Part shown: in pieces, positions 7,400 through 14,796 of the stretch
How the letters are laid out: the number at the start of each line of letters is the position of its first letter
Numbering within the stretch: position 1 is the first letter of the stretch
NCBI GenBank assembly: GCA_017476165.1
Contig: JAFVDR010000225.1
Span: 1 to 34,864, forward strand
DNA: 34,864 bases
Origin: Treponema sp.
GTDB lineage: Bacteria > Spirochaetota > Spirochaetia > Treponematales > Treponemataceae
Direction: 5' to 3'
Notes under the pieces: generated by a model
The model's input: only the letters and a program-made list of their open reading frames with translations
Databases searched by the model: none
What the model was told of the DNA's origin: nothing
Made by a program: the position numbers and the translations under genes

Positions 7400-8566
7400 A
7401 TGGCAACTGGTAAAAAGAAAAAACTGCGCCTTTACGGACAAGAAAGCATGACGTACACAAAGGAATTCCTGCTCCTGCAAGTGCCAAGAGAAGTCAGCAT
7501 CCTGTTCTTCACAATAGTCCTGCTTTTTGCAACTGCAGTTGCAATCGTTGTGTTTGTCCGCATTGACGATGTAATAAAGGCGGGAGGCATAGTGCGCACC
7601 AAGGACAACGTATCAGGGGTACACAACGTAATTGCAGGAAGGATAACCGAGCGGTATTACAGTCCCGGTGCAATGGTGCACAGGGGCGATGCACTCTACC
7701 GCATAGACTCATCCGCCTATGATGCCCAGTACAGATCCCTGCGTGCGGAAAAGGAAAGCCTTGCCGTAAAGATTGACGGCATAAGGCAGCTGAAGGAAAG
7801 CTATGACTCCGGCAGGAACCTCGTAGAACCATCGAATGCGGAGGCATTCGCTCGGTTTGAATACTATCTGGACAGATGCAGGGAGCTGGAGATACAGGAG
7901 CAGATAGCCAAGAAAAAATACCTTGCAGAAAAGAACCGCCCTGCATCGCTCCGCCGCGAAAAGGCCGTTGAAATTGAGCGCCTGAACCACGAACAGGCTT
8001 TTTCTGCACTTGAAAGCCTGAAAAGTGAATTTGCGGAAAGACTGTTTGCGGAAGAAAAAACGCTGAGCCTTTCATTCCAGAAAAACGAGCAGGAACTGTC
8101 AAAGCTGGACAGCCAGTTTGAATACCTGTGCATAAAGTCCCCGATAGACGGCTACGTCCAGGAACTTTCGTCACTCAATGCAGGCGATTACGTAGAGGCG
8201 GGCAAAACTGTCCTGAACATCGTTCCCGATGATGCCGAAAGCTACCGTGTGGAAATTCGCATAGCACCAAAAGACATAGGGAAAATAAGTCGGGGCATGA
8301 AGGTGAAATTCCGTCTGACGGCTTTCCCCTATTTTGAGTATCAGGGTGCAAACGGAACAATCACGTCGGTCGATCCAGACATACGGAGTGAAGACGGAAA
8401 GGTTTATTACTACAGTGTATATGCAGACATAGACCGCACTTCATTTTCCAACCGCAGGGGAGAATGCTATCCGATCAGGGCAGGGCTTGAAACTCATTCA
8501 AGAATCGTACTGCGTACAAGTACGATACTGATGTTTGTTTTACGCCGCCTCGACTTTTTATACTGA
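7400..8566 (+). CDS. HlyD-family membrane fusion (adaptor) protein
   Basis: Periplasmic adaptor that should bridge the C39 ABC transporter and the TolC-like duct. It has a cytoplasmic N-tail, one membrane segment (about residues 33-55), a biotinyl-lipoyl-like domain split by a long coiled-coil hairpin (about 105-240; many Glu/Lys/Arg and Leu heptads), the second lipoyl half (YLCIKSPIDGYVQELSSLNA) and beta-barrel sequence to the C-terminus. The length is normal for the family (388 aa). I favour the ATG at 7400, which has GGAG at 6 nt spacing; an in-frame ATG at 7388 would add four residues. It lies 17 nt before the ABC transporter gene. Confidence 0.92.
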   Translation: MATGKKKKLRLYGQESMTYTKEFLLLQVPREVSILFFTIVLLFATAVAIVVFVRIDDVIKAGGIVRTKDNVSGVHNVIAGRITERYYSPGAMVHRGDALYRIDSSAYDAQYRSLRAEKESLAVKIDGIRQLKESYDSGRNLVEPSNAEAFARFEYYLDRCRELEIQEQIAKKKYLAEKNRPASLRREKAVEIERLNHEQAFSALESLKSEFAERLFAEEKTLSLSFQKNEQELSKLDSQFEYLCIKSPIDGYVQELSSLNAGDYVEAGKTVLNIVPDDAESYRVEIRIAPKDIGKISRGMKVKFRLTAFPYFEYQGANGTITSVDPDIRSEDGKVYYYSVYADIDRTSFSNRRGECYPIRAGLETHSRIVLRTSTILMFVLRRLDFLY

Positions 8567-8583
8567 TTTTTCAGGGATGCGAT

Positions 8584-10776
8584 ATGAGTAAAATTGCAAA
8601 AGTTCTTCAGCATGACGAAACGGATTGTGCAGCCGCATGCATTTCCATAATCCTGCACCACTACGGCAAGAATGTTCCGCTAAGAAAGATTCGCCAGGAA
8701 GCAGGAACTGACACCCAGGGAACATCAGGTTACGGCTTGCAGTATGGGGCAAATAAATTCGGACTTTCATGCAGGGGAATGTTCTCCCCAAACAAGGTCC
8801 TTAAAAAGGACGTTCCCCTTCCAGCCGTATTCCACTTGCGCAAGGGTACGGAGCACTATGTCGTTGTGTATAAGATCAGAAAAGACAAGGTGTTCATGAG
8901 CGACCCCGACTGTGGGCTTTGCAGCATGGGCATCGAGAAATTCAAGGAACTTTGGACTGGAATATTTTTCATACTGTGTCCTCTCCCCAAATTCAGGCAC
9001 ACTTCTGAAAAGGACGGCGTACTGCTCCGTTATCTTCCGCTTTTAGCTCCATACAAAAAAGCCGTTGTACAGGTGTTCTTTGCGAGCATGATCCTTTCCA
9101 TGTTCGGAATCTTCATATCATTCTATTTCCGTTTTTTGATAGACGAAGTTCTGTATGCACAGATAAAGTCTACGCTCAATGTATGTTCTTTGTGCTATCT
9201 TTTGGCAATACTTTTTCAGACAGGACTTCTTTTCTGTCGAAGTCAGATAATCAGCTATCTTGGCGAAAAGATAGATGTTACATTACTTGGAGAATTTTTC
9301 AGTCATCTTTTACATCTGCCTATGAGTTTCTTTTCTTCGAGAAAGACAGGAGAGGTTCTTTCCAGAATCAATGATGCAGAGACAATCCGTAATGCTGTTT
9401 CTTCGGCAACTCTTTCCATATTCATGGATGCCTTTATGCTTGTAATAGGCGGAGCTTTCCTTGTCAAGATGGGAATGCAGCTCGTTCCCGTTGCCGTCAT
9501 TCCCGTAATGATTTCTTCAGTCATCGTATGGGCATTTGCACGCCCTTTTAGACGGCTCATAAAGGAAAAGGCCTGCATTGAAGGAGAAAAGAACGCCTGC
9601 ATGTACGAAAGCATAAACGGCATTGCAACAATCAAGGCTCTTGCTGCAGAACAGGGAGCTTTTGACCGTGCGGAATCCCTCATTGTTGAATCTGCAGAAA
9701 AGTCTTTACGTCTTAATGCCCTCGGAAACGTTCAGAATGCACTGGAGGGCATGGTGTCCGGACTTGGAACGCTTGCAATGTATTGGGTTGGCAGCAACCT
9801 CATATTCAGCGGAAAGATAACCCTTGGCCAGCTGATTTCTTTTGTCACGCTTTCGGGATTCTTCCTTGACCCGTTGCGCAGGCTGCTTACAATGCAGCTG
9901 TACCTGCAGGAGGTGGCGGTGTCTGCAGAACGCCTTGCGGACATCATGGACGTTAAGGAAGAGGATGATGACGGTGGCGTGCACAAGGAAGAGGCGAAAT
10001 CTGTTATGGGAGACATAGAATTCAGGGACGTTTCATTTTCCTACGGAACGAGGGGAAAGGCTCTGGAACATGTTTCCCTGAAAATTCCCGCTGGAAAGAA
10101 AGTTGCATTTGTAGGAACATCAGGTTCTGGCAAGACTACGCTTCTAAAGCTGCTCATGAAGTTTTACAAGTGCGATGAGGGCAAAATACTGATAAACGGC
10201 AAGGACATAGCCTGCTATTCAAATGATTCCTACAGGGAAAAGATTGGGTATGTTCCTCAGGAAAGTCTTTTGTTCAGCGGAACCGTAAGGGAAAACATTG
10301 CATGGGGATGTGACGCTGCGGATGATCACAGGATTGAGATTTGTGCATCAGCTGCACAGGCCTCGGAATTTATAGAACGCCTGCCAGACAAATACGATAC
10401 GGTTGTAGGAGAACAGGGAGCAACGCTTTCTGGAGGAGAGCGTCAGAGGATCGCCCTCGCACGTGTATTCATGCACCGTCCTCAAATGCTGGTCATGGAC
10501 GAAGCGACCGCGAGCCTGGACAGCATTTCGGAACAGGCCATAATGAATACTGTTTACATGGGGATTTCAAACCATACTGTAATCATGGTGGCACACAGAC
10601 TGTCTACAGTACGTTTCTGCGACATTATTTATGTATTCAGCAATGGACGCTTGGTTGAACAGGGGAAGCACGAATCCCTGCTTTCCAAGAAAGGAGTATA
10701 CGCTTCCCTCTGGACTGCACAGAACAGCATTCCTTCCGTCCGTGGAAGCAACCATAAAATTGGCAAAGGAAAATAA
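8584..10776 (+). CDS. Peptidase-containing ABC transporter (PCAT, C39 peptidase-TMD-NBD)
   Basis: Cleaves double-glycine leaders and exports the mature substrate through the inner membrane with ATP. The 730-aa protein has the full order. The C39 peptidase spans residues 1-130, with Gln9, Cys15 (QHDETDC), His91 (EHYVVVY) and Asp107 (FMSDPD), so the protease looks active. A six-helix exporter domain spans about 150-440. The nucleotide-binding domain has Walker A (GTSGSGKTT), signature LSGGERQR, Walker B with DEATASLD, and a switch His (VAHRLST). It is embedded among three leader-bearing substrates, which makes the substrate assignment strong. Together with the HlyD-like and TolC-like genes it completes a type I-like secretion path across both membranes. 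Confidence 0.97.
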   Translation: MSKIAKVLQHDETDCAAACISIILHHYGKNVPLRKIRQEAGTDTQGTSGYGLQYGANKFGLSCRGMFSPNKVLKKDVPLPAVFHLRKGTEHYVVVYKIRKDKVFMSDPDCGLCSMGIEKFKELWTGIFFILCPLPKFRHTSEKDGVLLRYLPLLAPYKKAVVQVFFASMILSMFGIFISFYFRFLIDEVLYAQIKSTLNVCSLCYLLAILFQTGLLFCRSQIISYLGEKIDVTLLGEFFSHLLHLPMSFFSSRKTGEVLSRINDAETIRNAVSSATLSIFMDAFMLVIGGAFLVKMGMQLVPVAVIPVMISSVIVWAFARPFRRLIKEKACIEGEKNACMYESINGIATIKALAAEQGAFDRAESLIVESAEKSLRLNALGNVQNALEGMVSGLGTLAMYWVGSNLIFSGKITLGQLISFVTLSGFFLDPLRRLLTMQLYLQEVAVSAERLADIMDVKEEDDDGGVHKEEAKSVMGDIEFRDVSFSYGTRGKALEHVSLKIPAGKKVAFVGTSGSGKTTLLKLLMKFYKCDEGKILINGKDIACYSNDSYREKIGYVPQESLLFSGTVRENIAWGCDAADDHRIEICASAAQASEFIERLPDKYDTVVGEQGATLSGGERQRIALARVFMHRPQMLVMDEATASLDSISEQAIMNTVYMGISNHTVIMVAHRLSTVRFCDIIYVFSNGRLVEQGKHESLLSKKGVYASLWTAQNSIPSVRGSNHKIGKGK

Positions 10777-10794
10777 TGCCAAGAAGGCAAACTT

Positions 10795-12066
10795 ATGAAA
10801 AACAAAGAAATGGACATTGAAGCGATTACGAAAAGGCTGGAACGGGAAGGATGTCGCGTCCTTACGGAAGACGAGCTAAGGCTCAAGGTAAACGGAGGCT
10901 GGGGGCGGAGCAGCTCTTCTAGCAGCAGTTCAAGCTCGTCTCGCAGCGGAGAAAGCTCCTCATCGAGAAGTTCATCTTCTGGCAGGAGCAGCAGCCGTTC
11001 AAGTGGAGGCGGAAACAGTTCAAAGCGGAACTCCGGTTCTACAGAAACGACAAAGACGAAGACTTCGTTCGGGCAGAAGGTCTCGAATGCAATAAGCAGC
11101 ATAAAGAGCTGGGCGCAATCTCATGCCCCTACAAACAGGATGGACAAGGGCTATGGTAGTTCCGGCAAAAAAGACAATGACACTGCAGGAACTTCACAGC
11201 AGCATGCTTCGACCTCTGACACATCAAGAAGCAGAGAAGTCGAAAACACAAACCATGCAGTTGCAAATGCGCGTCCAGGGGGCACCATAACGAGAAGCAA
11301 TGGAACGAAAGTTACCCTAAAGCAGTCGGACATAGATTATGCAAAGGCTCATGATACGACTGTTGCAGAGCCATCTTCTCCCAGAAATAATTCAATCTCA
11401 ATACAGAGTTTGAAAAGTAATCATAAAGACAAAATTTCTACCACAAATAGTAACACTACAAATCACAAAAATAAAACTCTTTATAAAAACAACATTAATG
11501 ATGTAAATAACAATAAATCAAAATTATCAACTAAGGCAAATAAAAAGAAAGGACTCATTTCATTATTTTCAAATGATTGTTCTGATAAAATTTTTACTAC
11601 AGGCTTATCAGCGACTGGAACTGTTACGACAACATCTGGTGGTGTAAGTGCAGGAATTTATGTTAATCCCAAAAATGATAAATTATATGAGATTTCAGAA
11701 CGACTAACAGGCACTTGTAACCCTATATTTAGACTCGCTGGAGGTATAATAAAATCTTTCAATACTGAAGAATTAGGTTTATATGCAGGAACGGAGGTTG
11801 GAGCTGGGATCGGAATTTCTGGTTCTGTTGTTTTGGAAAAAGGAGAGTACCGTTCTCTGGATGACATGAAAGGTTTTTATGATGATTTCGGTATTTCTGG
11901 CGGTCCGAGTGGCGTTTCTGCAGGACTCGACGGCATTTTTAATAAGAACAAAGAGTTTATTGGAATAACTTCAAGTATAGGTTTTGGAGCAGGAACATTG
12001 TTGGAAGTACATGATAGAGTCGGGATGACAGGATCAATTTCGATATTTAATTCGAAAAAAGAATAA
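10795..12066 (+). CDS. Effector 2: double-glycine-leader, Ser-rich exported protein (423 aa)
   Basis: Second substrate-type protein, 18 nt after the transporter. It has the 35-residue leader ending in NGG, then WGR, a Ser/Arg linker (to about 80) and a region shared almost residue for residue with effector 3 (TETTKTKTSFGQKVSNAISS through QSDIDYAKAHD, to about 187). After that the sequence changes abruptly to Asn/Lys/Thr-rich and AT-rich. It ends in a Gly-rich beta-type domain (about 265-423; repeated GAGIGISG-like and GVSAG-like strands). The C-terminal fold is not recognised; pore-forming, adhesive or toxin activity are all possible. AAGG lies 7 nt before the ATG. The small membrane protein gene 8 nt downstream is its likely partner. 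Confidence 0.85.
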   Translation: MKNKEMDIEAITKRLEREGCRVLTEDELRLKVNGGWGRSSSSSSSSSSSRSGESSSSRSSSSGRSSSRSSGGGNSSKRNSGSTETTKTKTSFGQKVSNAISSIKSWAQSHAPTNRMDKGYGSSGKKDNDTAGTSQQHASTSDTSRSREVENTNHAVANARPGGTITRSNGTKVTLKQSDIDYAKAHDTTVAEPSSPRNNSISIQSLKSNHKDKISTTNSNTTNHKNKTLYKNNINDVNNNKSKLSTKANKKKGLISLFSNDCSDKIFTTGLSATGTVTTTSGGVSAGIYVNPKNDKLYEISERLTGTCNPIFRLAGGIIKSFNTEELGLYAGTEVGAGIGISGSVVLEKGEYRSLDDMKGFYDDFGISGGPSGVSAGLDGIFNKNKEFIGITSSIGFGAGTLLEVHDRVGMTGSISIFNSKKE

Positions 12067-12074
12067 GGATTAGC

Positions 12075-12446
12075 ATGAAATTTTACAAAACCTCACAAAC
12101 AAAAAAAATCATCCTGCATTGTTCGGCCTCTATTTTCTTCTTGGCAATAGGTTTCAGTATGCTTCATTTGAACGATGAACGAGGCATAGGTCTTTTTATA
12201 TGGTCATTCGGCCTTTTTGCATGCCTTCCTCTGTACATAGCAATCTGTGATTTAGAGTTGAAGGGCTGCATCCTAGTACTGACAAGTTCATTCAAAAAAA
12301 ATCATTTTCTTTGTTCCGAAATCAAGGTTAAAGTAATAAAAATTGATAAAAGATTGGGGTCTATAATTATAATGATAAATGAAAAAAAATATTACGTTAT
12401 TTATTCAAAACAAAATATCGACTTGTTGAATAAATTGCAAGACTGA
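12075..12446 (+). CDS. Small membrane protein, candidate immunity/partner of effector 2
   Basis: The 123-aa product has two hydrophobic segments (about residues 13-32 and 40-60) and a Lys/Ile-rich C-terminal part that resembles a small PH-like cytoplasmic domain (EIKVKVIKIDKRLGSIIIMI). AAGGA is 5 nt before the ATG and the gene begins 8 nt after effector 2, so it is almost certainly cotranscribed. It is markedly AT-rich, like the 3' part of effector 2 and unlike the transporter gene, which suggests the two travelled together. Immunity is an inference from position and size; no known immunity family is recognised. Confidence 0.65.
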   Translation: MKFYKTSQTKKIILHCSASIFFLAIGFSMLHLNDERGIGLFIWSFGLFACLPLYIAICDLELKGCILVLTSSFKKNHFLCSEIKVKVIKIDKRLGSIIIMINEKKYYVIYSKQNIDLLNKLQD

Positions 12447-12541
12447 GAATCACAGACTACAATAGAAGCTTCAGTAAAAAACTCAAGCATCAATCGGTGT
12501 TTTTTAGAATTTTAATACTAAGGGAGAATATAAGGTCATAA

Positions 12542-13114
12542 ATGAAAAACGATGAAATGGACATTGAAACGATTACAAAAAGGCTGGAACAGGAAGGATG
12601 CCGCGTCCTTACGGAAGACGAGCTAAGGCTCAAGGTAAACGGCGGCTGGGGGCGGAGCAGCTCTTCTAGCAGTTCTTCAAGCAGTTCAAGCTCGTCTTTC
12701 AGCAGCGGGGGAAGCTCCTCATCAAGGAGTTCATCTTCTGGCAGGAGCAGCAGCCGTTCAAGTGGAGGCGAAAACAGTTCAAAGCGGAACTCCGGTTCTA
12801 CAGAAACGACAAAGACGAAGACTTCGTTCGGGCAGAAGGTCTCGAATGCAATAAGCAGCATAAAGAGATGGGTGCAATCTCATGCCCCTACAAACAGGAT
12901 GGACAAGGGCTATGGTAGTTCCAGTAAAAAAGACAATGACACTGCAGGAACTTCACAGCAGCATGCTTCGACCTCTGACACATCAAGAAGCAGAGAAGTC
13001 GAAAACACAAACCATGCCGTTGCAACTGCACGTCCAGGGGACACCATAACGAGAAGCAATGGAACAAAGATTACTCTAAAGCAGTCTGACATTGATTATG
13101 CAAAGGCACATGAT
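12542..13114 (+). repeat. Direct duplication of the effector 5' module (partner copy 10795-11355)
   Basis: The first ~560-570 nt of effectors 2 and 3 are nearly identical at the DNA level, from the start codon to the GATTATGCAAAGGC segment. They differ by a few substitutions and by Ser-codon insertions in the linker. Identity ends abruptly at about 11355 and 13114. Effector 1 shares only the leader, linker and TKTKTSFGQ, at lower identity. This is a recent duplication or gene conversion. Confidence 0.85.
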
Positions 13115-13462
13115 GTTACACCAACTGCATCATCTACAGCAACAAAGATTACAAACTCTCCCGTAACGACATCAAACTCTGCTCCATCAAAATCTGCAAG
13201 AGCTTTTATTCAAAAGAAGATAAAATCTATTTTGAATAAAGATCCTGTCAATAGATTACTTAATCGCATAAGCCAACTGACAAACAGCACTAAAAGTTAT
13301 AGCATAAATTCCAGCTCTTTAAGCCGTAATGTTCCAATCCAACAGGTTACCAAAACATCGACTGCTTCTGATGCTCATCCAGTTGTTTCTTCAACATCTT
13401 CAACTCCACTTACTTCTATATGTTTAAGCAAGCAAGAATCAGTCAAACAGGAAAAAAGCTGA
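12542..13462 (+). CDS. Effector 3, 5' part: double-glycine leader, Ser-rich linker and spacer (frameshifted)
   Basis: Third substrate-type gene. It has the same leader (NGG at residues 33-35), a longer Ser linker than effector 2 (14 Ser codons in a row after WGR) and the same conserved spacer through QSDIDYAKAHD. It then has its own Ser/Thr-rich stretch. The frame stops at TGA 13460-13462, directly after an A6 tract (13452-13457). The -1 frame continues without a stop into the amidase-like domain at 13420-13926. One extra A would give a single protein of about 460 aa, similar to effector 2 in size. As it stands, this part alone would be exported without its functional domain. AAGG is 6 nt before the ATG. 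Confidence 0.8.
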   Translation: MKNDEMDIETITKRLEQEGCRVLTEDELRLKVNGGWGRSSSSSSSSSSSSSSFSSGGSSSSRSSSSGRSSSRSSGGENSSKRNSGSTETTKTKTSFGQKVSNAISSIKRWVQSHAPTNRMDKGYGSSSKKDNDTAGTSQQHASTSDTSRSREVENTNHAVATARPGDTITRSNGTKITLKQSDIDYAKAHDVTPTASSTATKITNSPVTTSNSAPSKSARAFIQKKIKSILNKDPVNRLLNRISQLTNSTKSYSINSSSLSRNVPIQQVTKTSTASDAHPVVSSTSSTPLTSICLSKQESVKQEKS

Positions 13463-13926
13463 CTATAACTCCAATAAACAATAGTGATAATATTGCTAAA
13501 GCAATTGCAGAAATTGGAGTGCGTACCTATGATTTATCTACAGGATATAGATGCGACAACTGGGTGGAAGATGTTCTTGAAACCGCAGGAAAAGATCCTC
13601 TAAAGTATTTCAGCGGTTCTTCATATTCAAAGACCGTGCAGCAGCATATAGAAGGGCTGAAAGAAGGTTCTTATACAACAACCGTGCCTAGTGAGACTGG
13701 ATATTATGTAGTATTTATGGATCATGGGCATATAGGAAAGAATGGCACCCCCTATGCACCACATGCAGGTCTTCTATCCATTGATGGTTCAGGAACAATG
13801 ACCCTATGGGACAATTCCCTAGGAAATAAAACACTCGGAGTTGAACAAACAGTTGTTACGGCAGCGTCGTCAACAAGAATTTCAGAATTTGGATATGATA
13901 ATTTTTATTTTCAGAAGATAAACTAG
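13420..13926 (+). CDS. Effector 3, 3' part: NlpC/P60- or CHAP-like amidase domain
   Basis: This frame holds the C-terminal domain that belongs to effector 3. It shows the order expected for a papain-like amidase/peptidase: a Cys in a helix start (TGYRCDNWVEDVL), then a G-Y-hydrophobic strand (ETGYYVVFMDHGHIG), a His in PYAPHAGLL, and an acidic/Asn residue in LWDNSLG. Such domains cut peptidoglycan cross-links or other isopeptide/peptide bonds; the target here is unknown. The ATG at 13420 has no good ribosome binding site and lies inside the end of the 5' part, so it is more likely reached by frameshifting, tract-length change, or not at all. The WG-repeat lipoprotein follows 9 nt later. Confidence 0.72.
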   Translation: MFKQARISQTGKKLTITPINNSDNIAKAIAEIGVRTYDLSTGYRCDNWVEDVLETAGKDPLKYFSGSSYSKTVQQHIEGLKEGSYTTTVPSETGYYVVFMDHGHIGKNGTPYAPHAGLLSIDGSGTMTLWDNSLGNKTLGVEQTVVTAASSTRISEFGYDNFYFQKIN

Positions 13927-13935
13927 GAGATGTAT

Positions 13936-14745
13936 ATGAGCAAACGAATATTAGATTGCTTAATTTTTATGGTTTTACTTTCCCTTGTTTCTTGTTCGGA
14001 CAGGAAACAAGAGCAAGGTCACATAGGGGAAGACAGTACAGAAAAAGAGGTGATTCCATTCTACTATAATACCAAGTACGGACTTATAGATTCCAACAGA
14101 AATGTTATCGTTAACCCTGTTGAAGCTATCCATCTTATGTCTATGGTTGACGGAGCTGCCGTTGTGGTGACAAAAGAGTTTCATCGAAAAGTCATAGATT
14201 GTAACGGCAATGTAATTGCTGAACACTTTTGGGACTGCGGACGGAATTTTAGTGAAGGGCTTCTTCCTATAAAATTCCGTGACAGGTCAGGGTTCATAAA
14301 CAACAGGGGAGATTTCGTCTTTGAATGTCCAATAAGCCTTGACTATTATGGATATGAACAATCTCCTAAAGGATATCCAAATTTAGAATGCTCCTTTTCT
14401 GAAGGGCTTGCATATGTTCCAGCAAGTGCAACAGAATGGAATATATATGATAAAGAAGGTACTTGTCTTGCAGAAGGCTTGCAGTTTATTCCCAAAATGC
14501 ACAGTGTCTTTAGGAAGGGATTACTTTGTGTATATGACAAGGATGGAACTCGTAATTATGGATATATAGACAAGTATGGCAAGCTGATAATTCCATTCAT
14601 GTTTACGCAGGCAGAGGATTTCAGTAGTGGATATGCAATGGTTGTGTACAATGGGAAAGATGCCCTTGTAGATACAGAGGGGAACGTGTTCTATTCCGAA
14701 GACATAATCGCAGGAAATAAAGCCCCTGCTTTTTTCCGTCAATGA
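13936..14745 (+). CDS. WG-repeat lipoprotein, candidate partner/immunity of effector 3
   Basis: The 269-aa product has a signal peptide and lipobox (LSLVSC), so it is likely anchored in the envelope. The mature part contains WG (KWG)-type repeats of about 35-45 residues: KYGLIDSNRNVIV, RSGFINNRGDFVFE and NYGYIDKYGKLIIPF with the trailing F/FSEGLAYV-type strand. These repeats usually form beta-sheet or propeller-like binding surfaces. AGGAG lies 6 nt before the ATG at 13936, better than the in-frame ATG at 13930 which would abut it. It follows effector 3 within 10 nt. If effector 3 attacks periplasmic substrate, an envelope-anchored protein here would be well placed to neutralise it; this is inference. 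Confidence 0.75.
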   Translation: MSKRILDCLIFMVLLSLVSCSDRKQEQGHIGEDSTEKEVIPFYYNTKYGLIDSNRNVIVNPVEAIHLMSMVDGAAVVVTKEFHRKVIDCNGNVIAEHFWDCGRNFSEGLLPIKFRDRSGFINNRGDFVFECPISLDYYGYEQSPKGYPNLECSFSEGLAYVPASATEWNIYDKEGTCLAEGLQFIPKMHSVFRKGLLCVYDKDGTRNYGYIDKYGKLIIPFMFTQAEDFSSGYAMVVYNGKDALVDTEGNVFYSEDIIAGNKAPAFFRQ

Positions 14746-14796
14746 TTTTAACTTACCGTAATAAATCAAACTAAATAAATTCTAGGAGAATAACAC

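Noticed and set aside
12447-12541. Intrinsic terminator between the small membrane protein gene and effector 3
   Set aside because: An A-run and a T-run can pair over about seven bases only, with a long loop; too weak to support as a feature.
13451-13462. Standard -1 programmed frameshift heptamer
   Set aside because: In the zero frame the codons are GAA AAA AGC, so only one of the two tRNAs re-pairs well, and no strong downstream structure is evident; tract-length change is a simpler explanation, though slippage is not excluded.
10795-14745. Rhs or contact-dependent inhibition toxins
   Set aside because: No YD repeats, filamentous haemagglutinin repeats or PAAR-like parts; delivery is through the double-glycine leader and C39 transporter instead.
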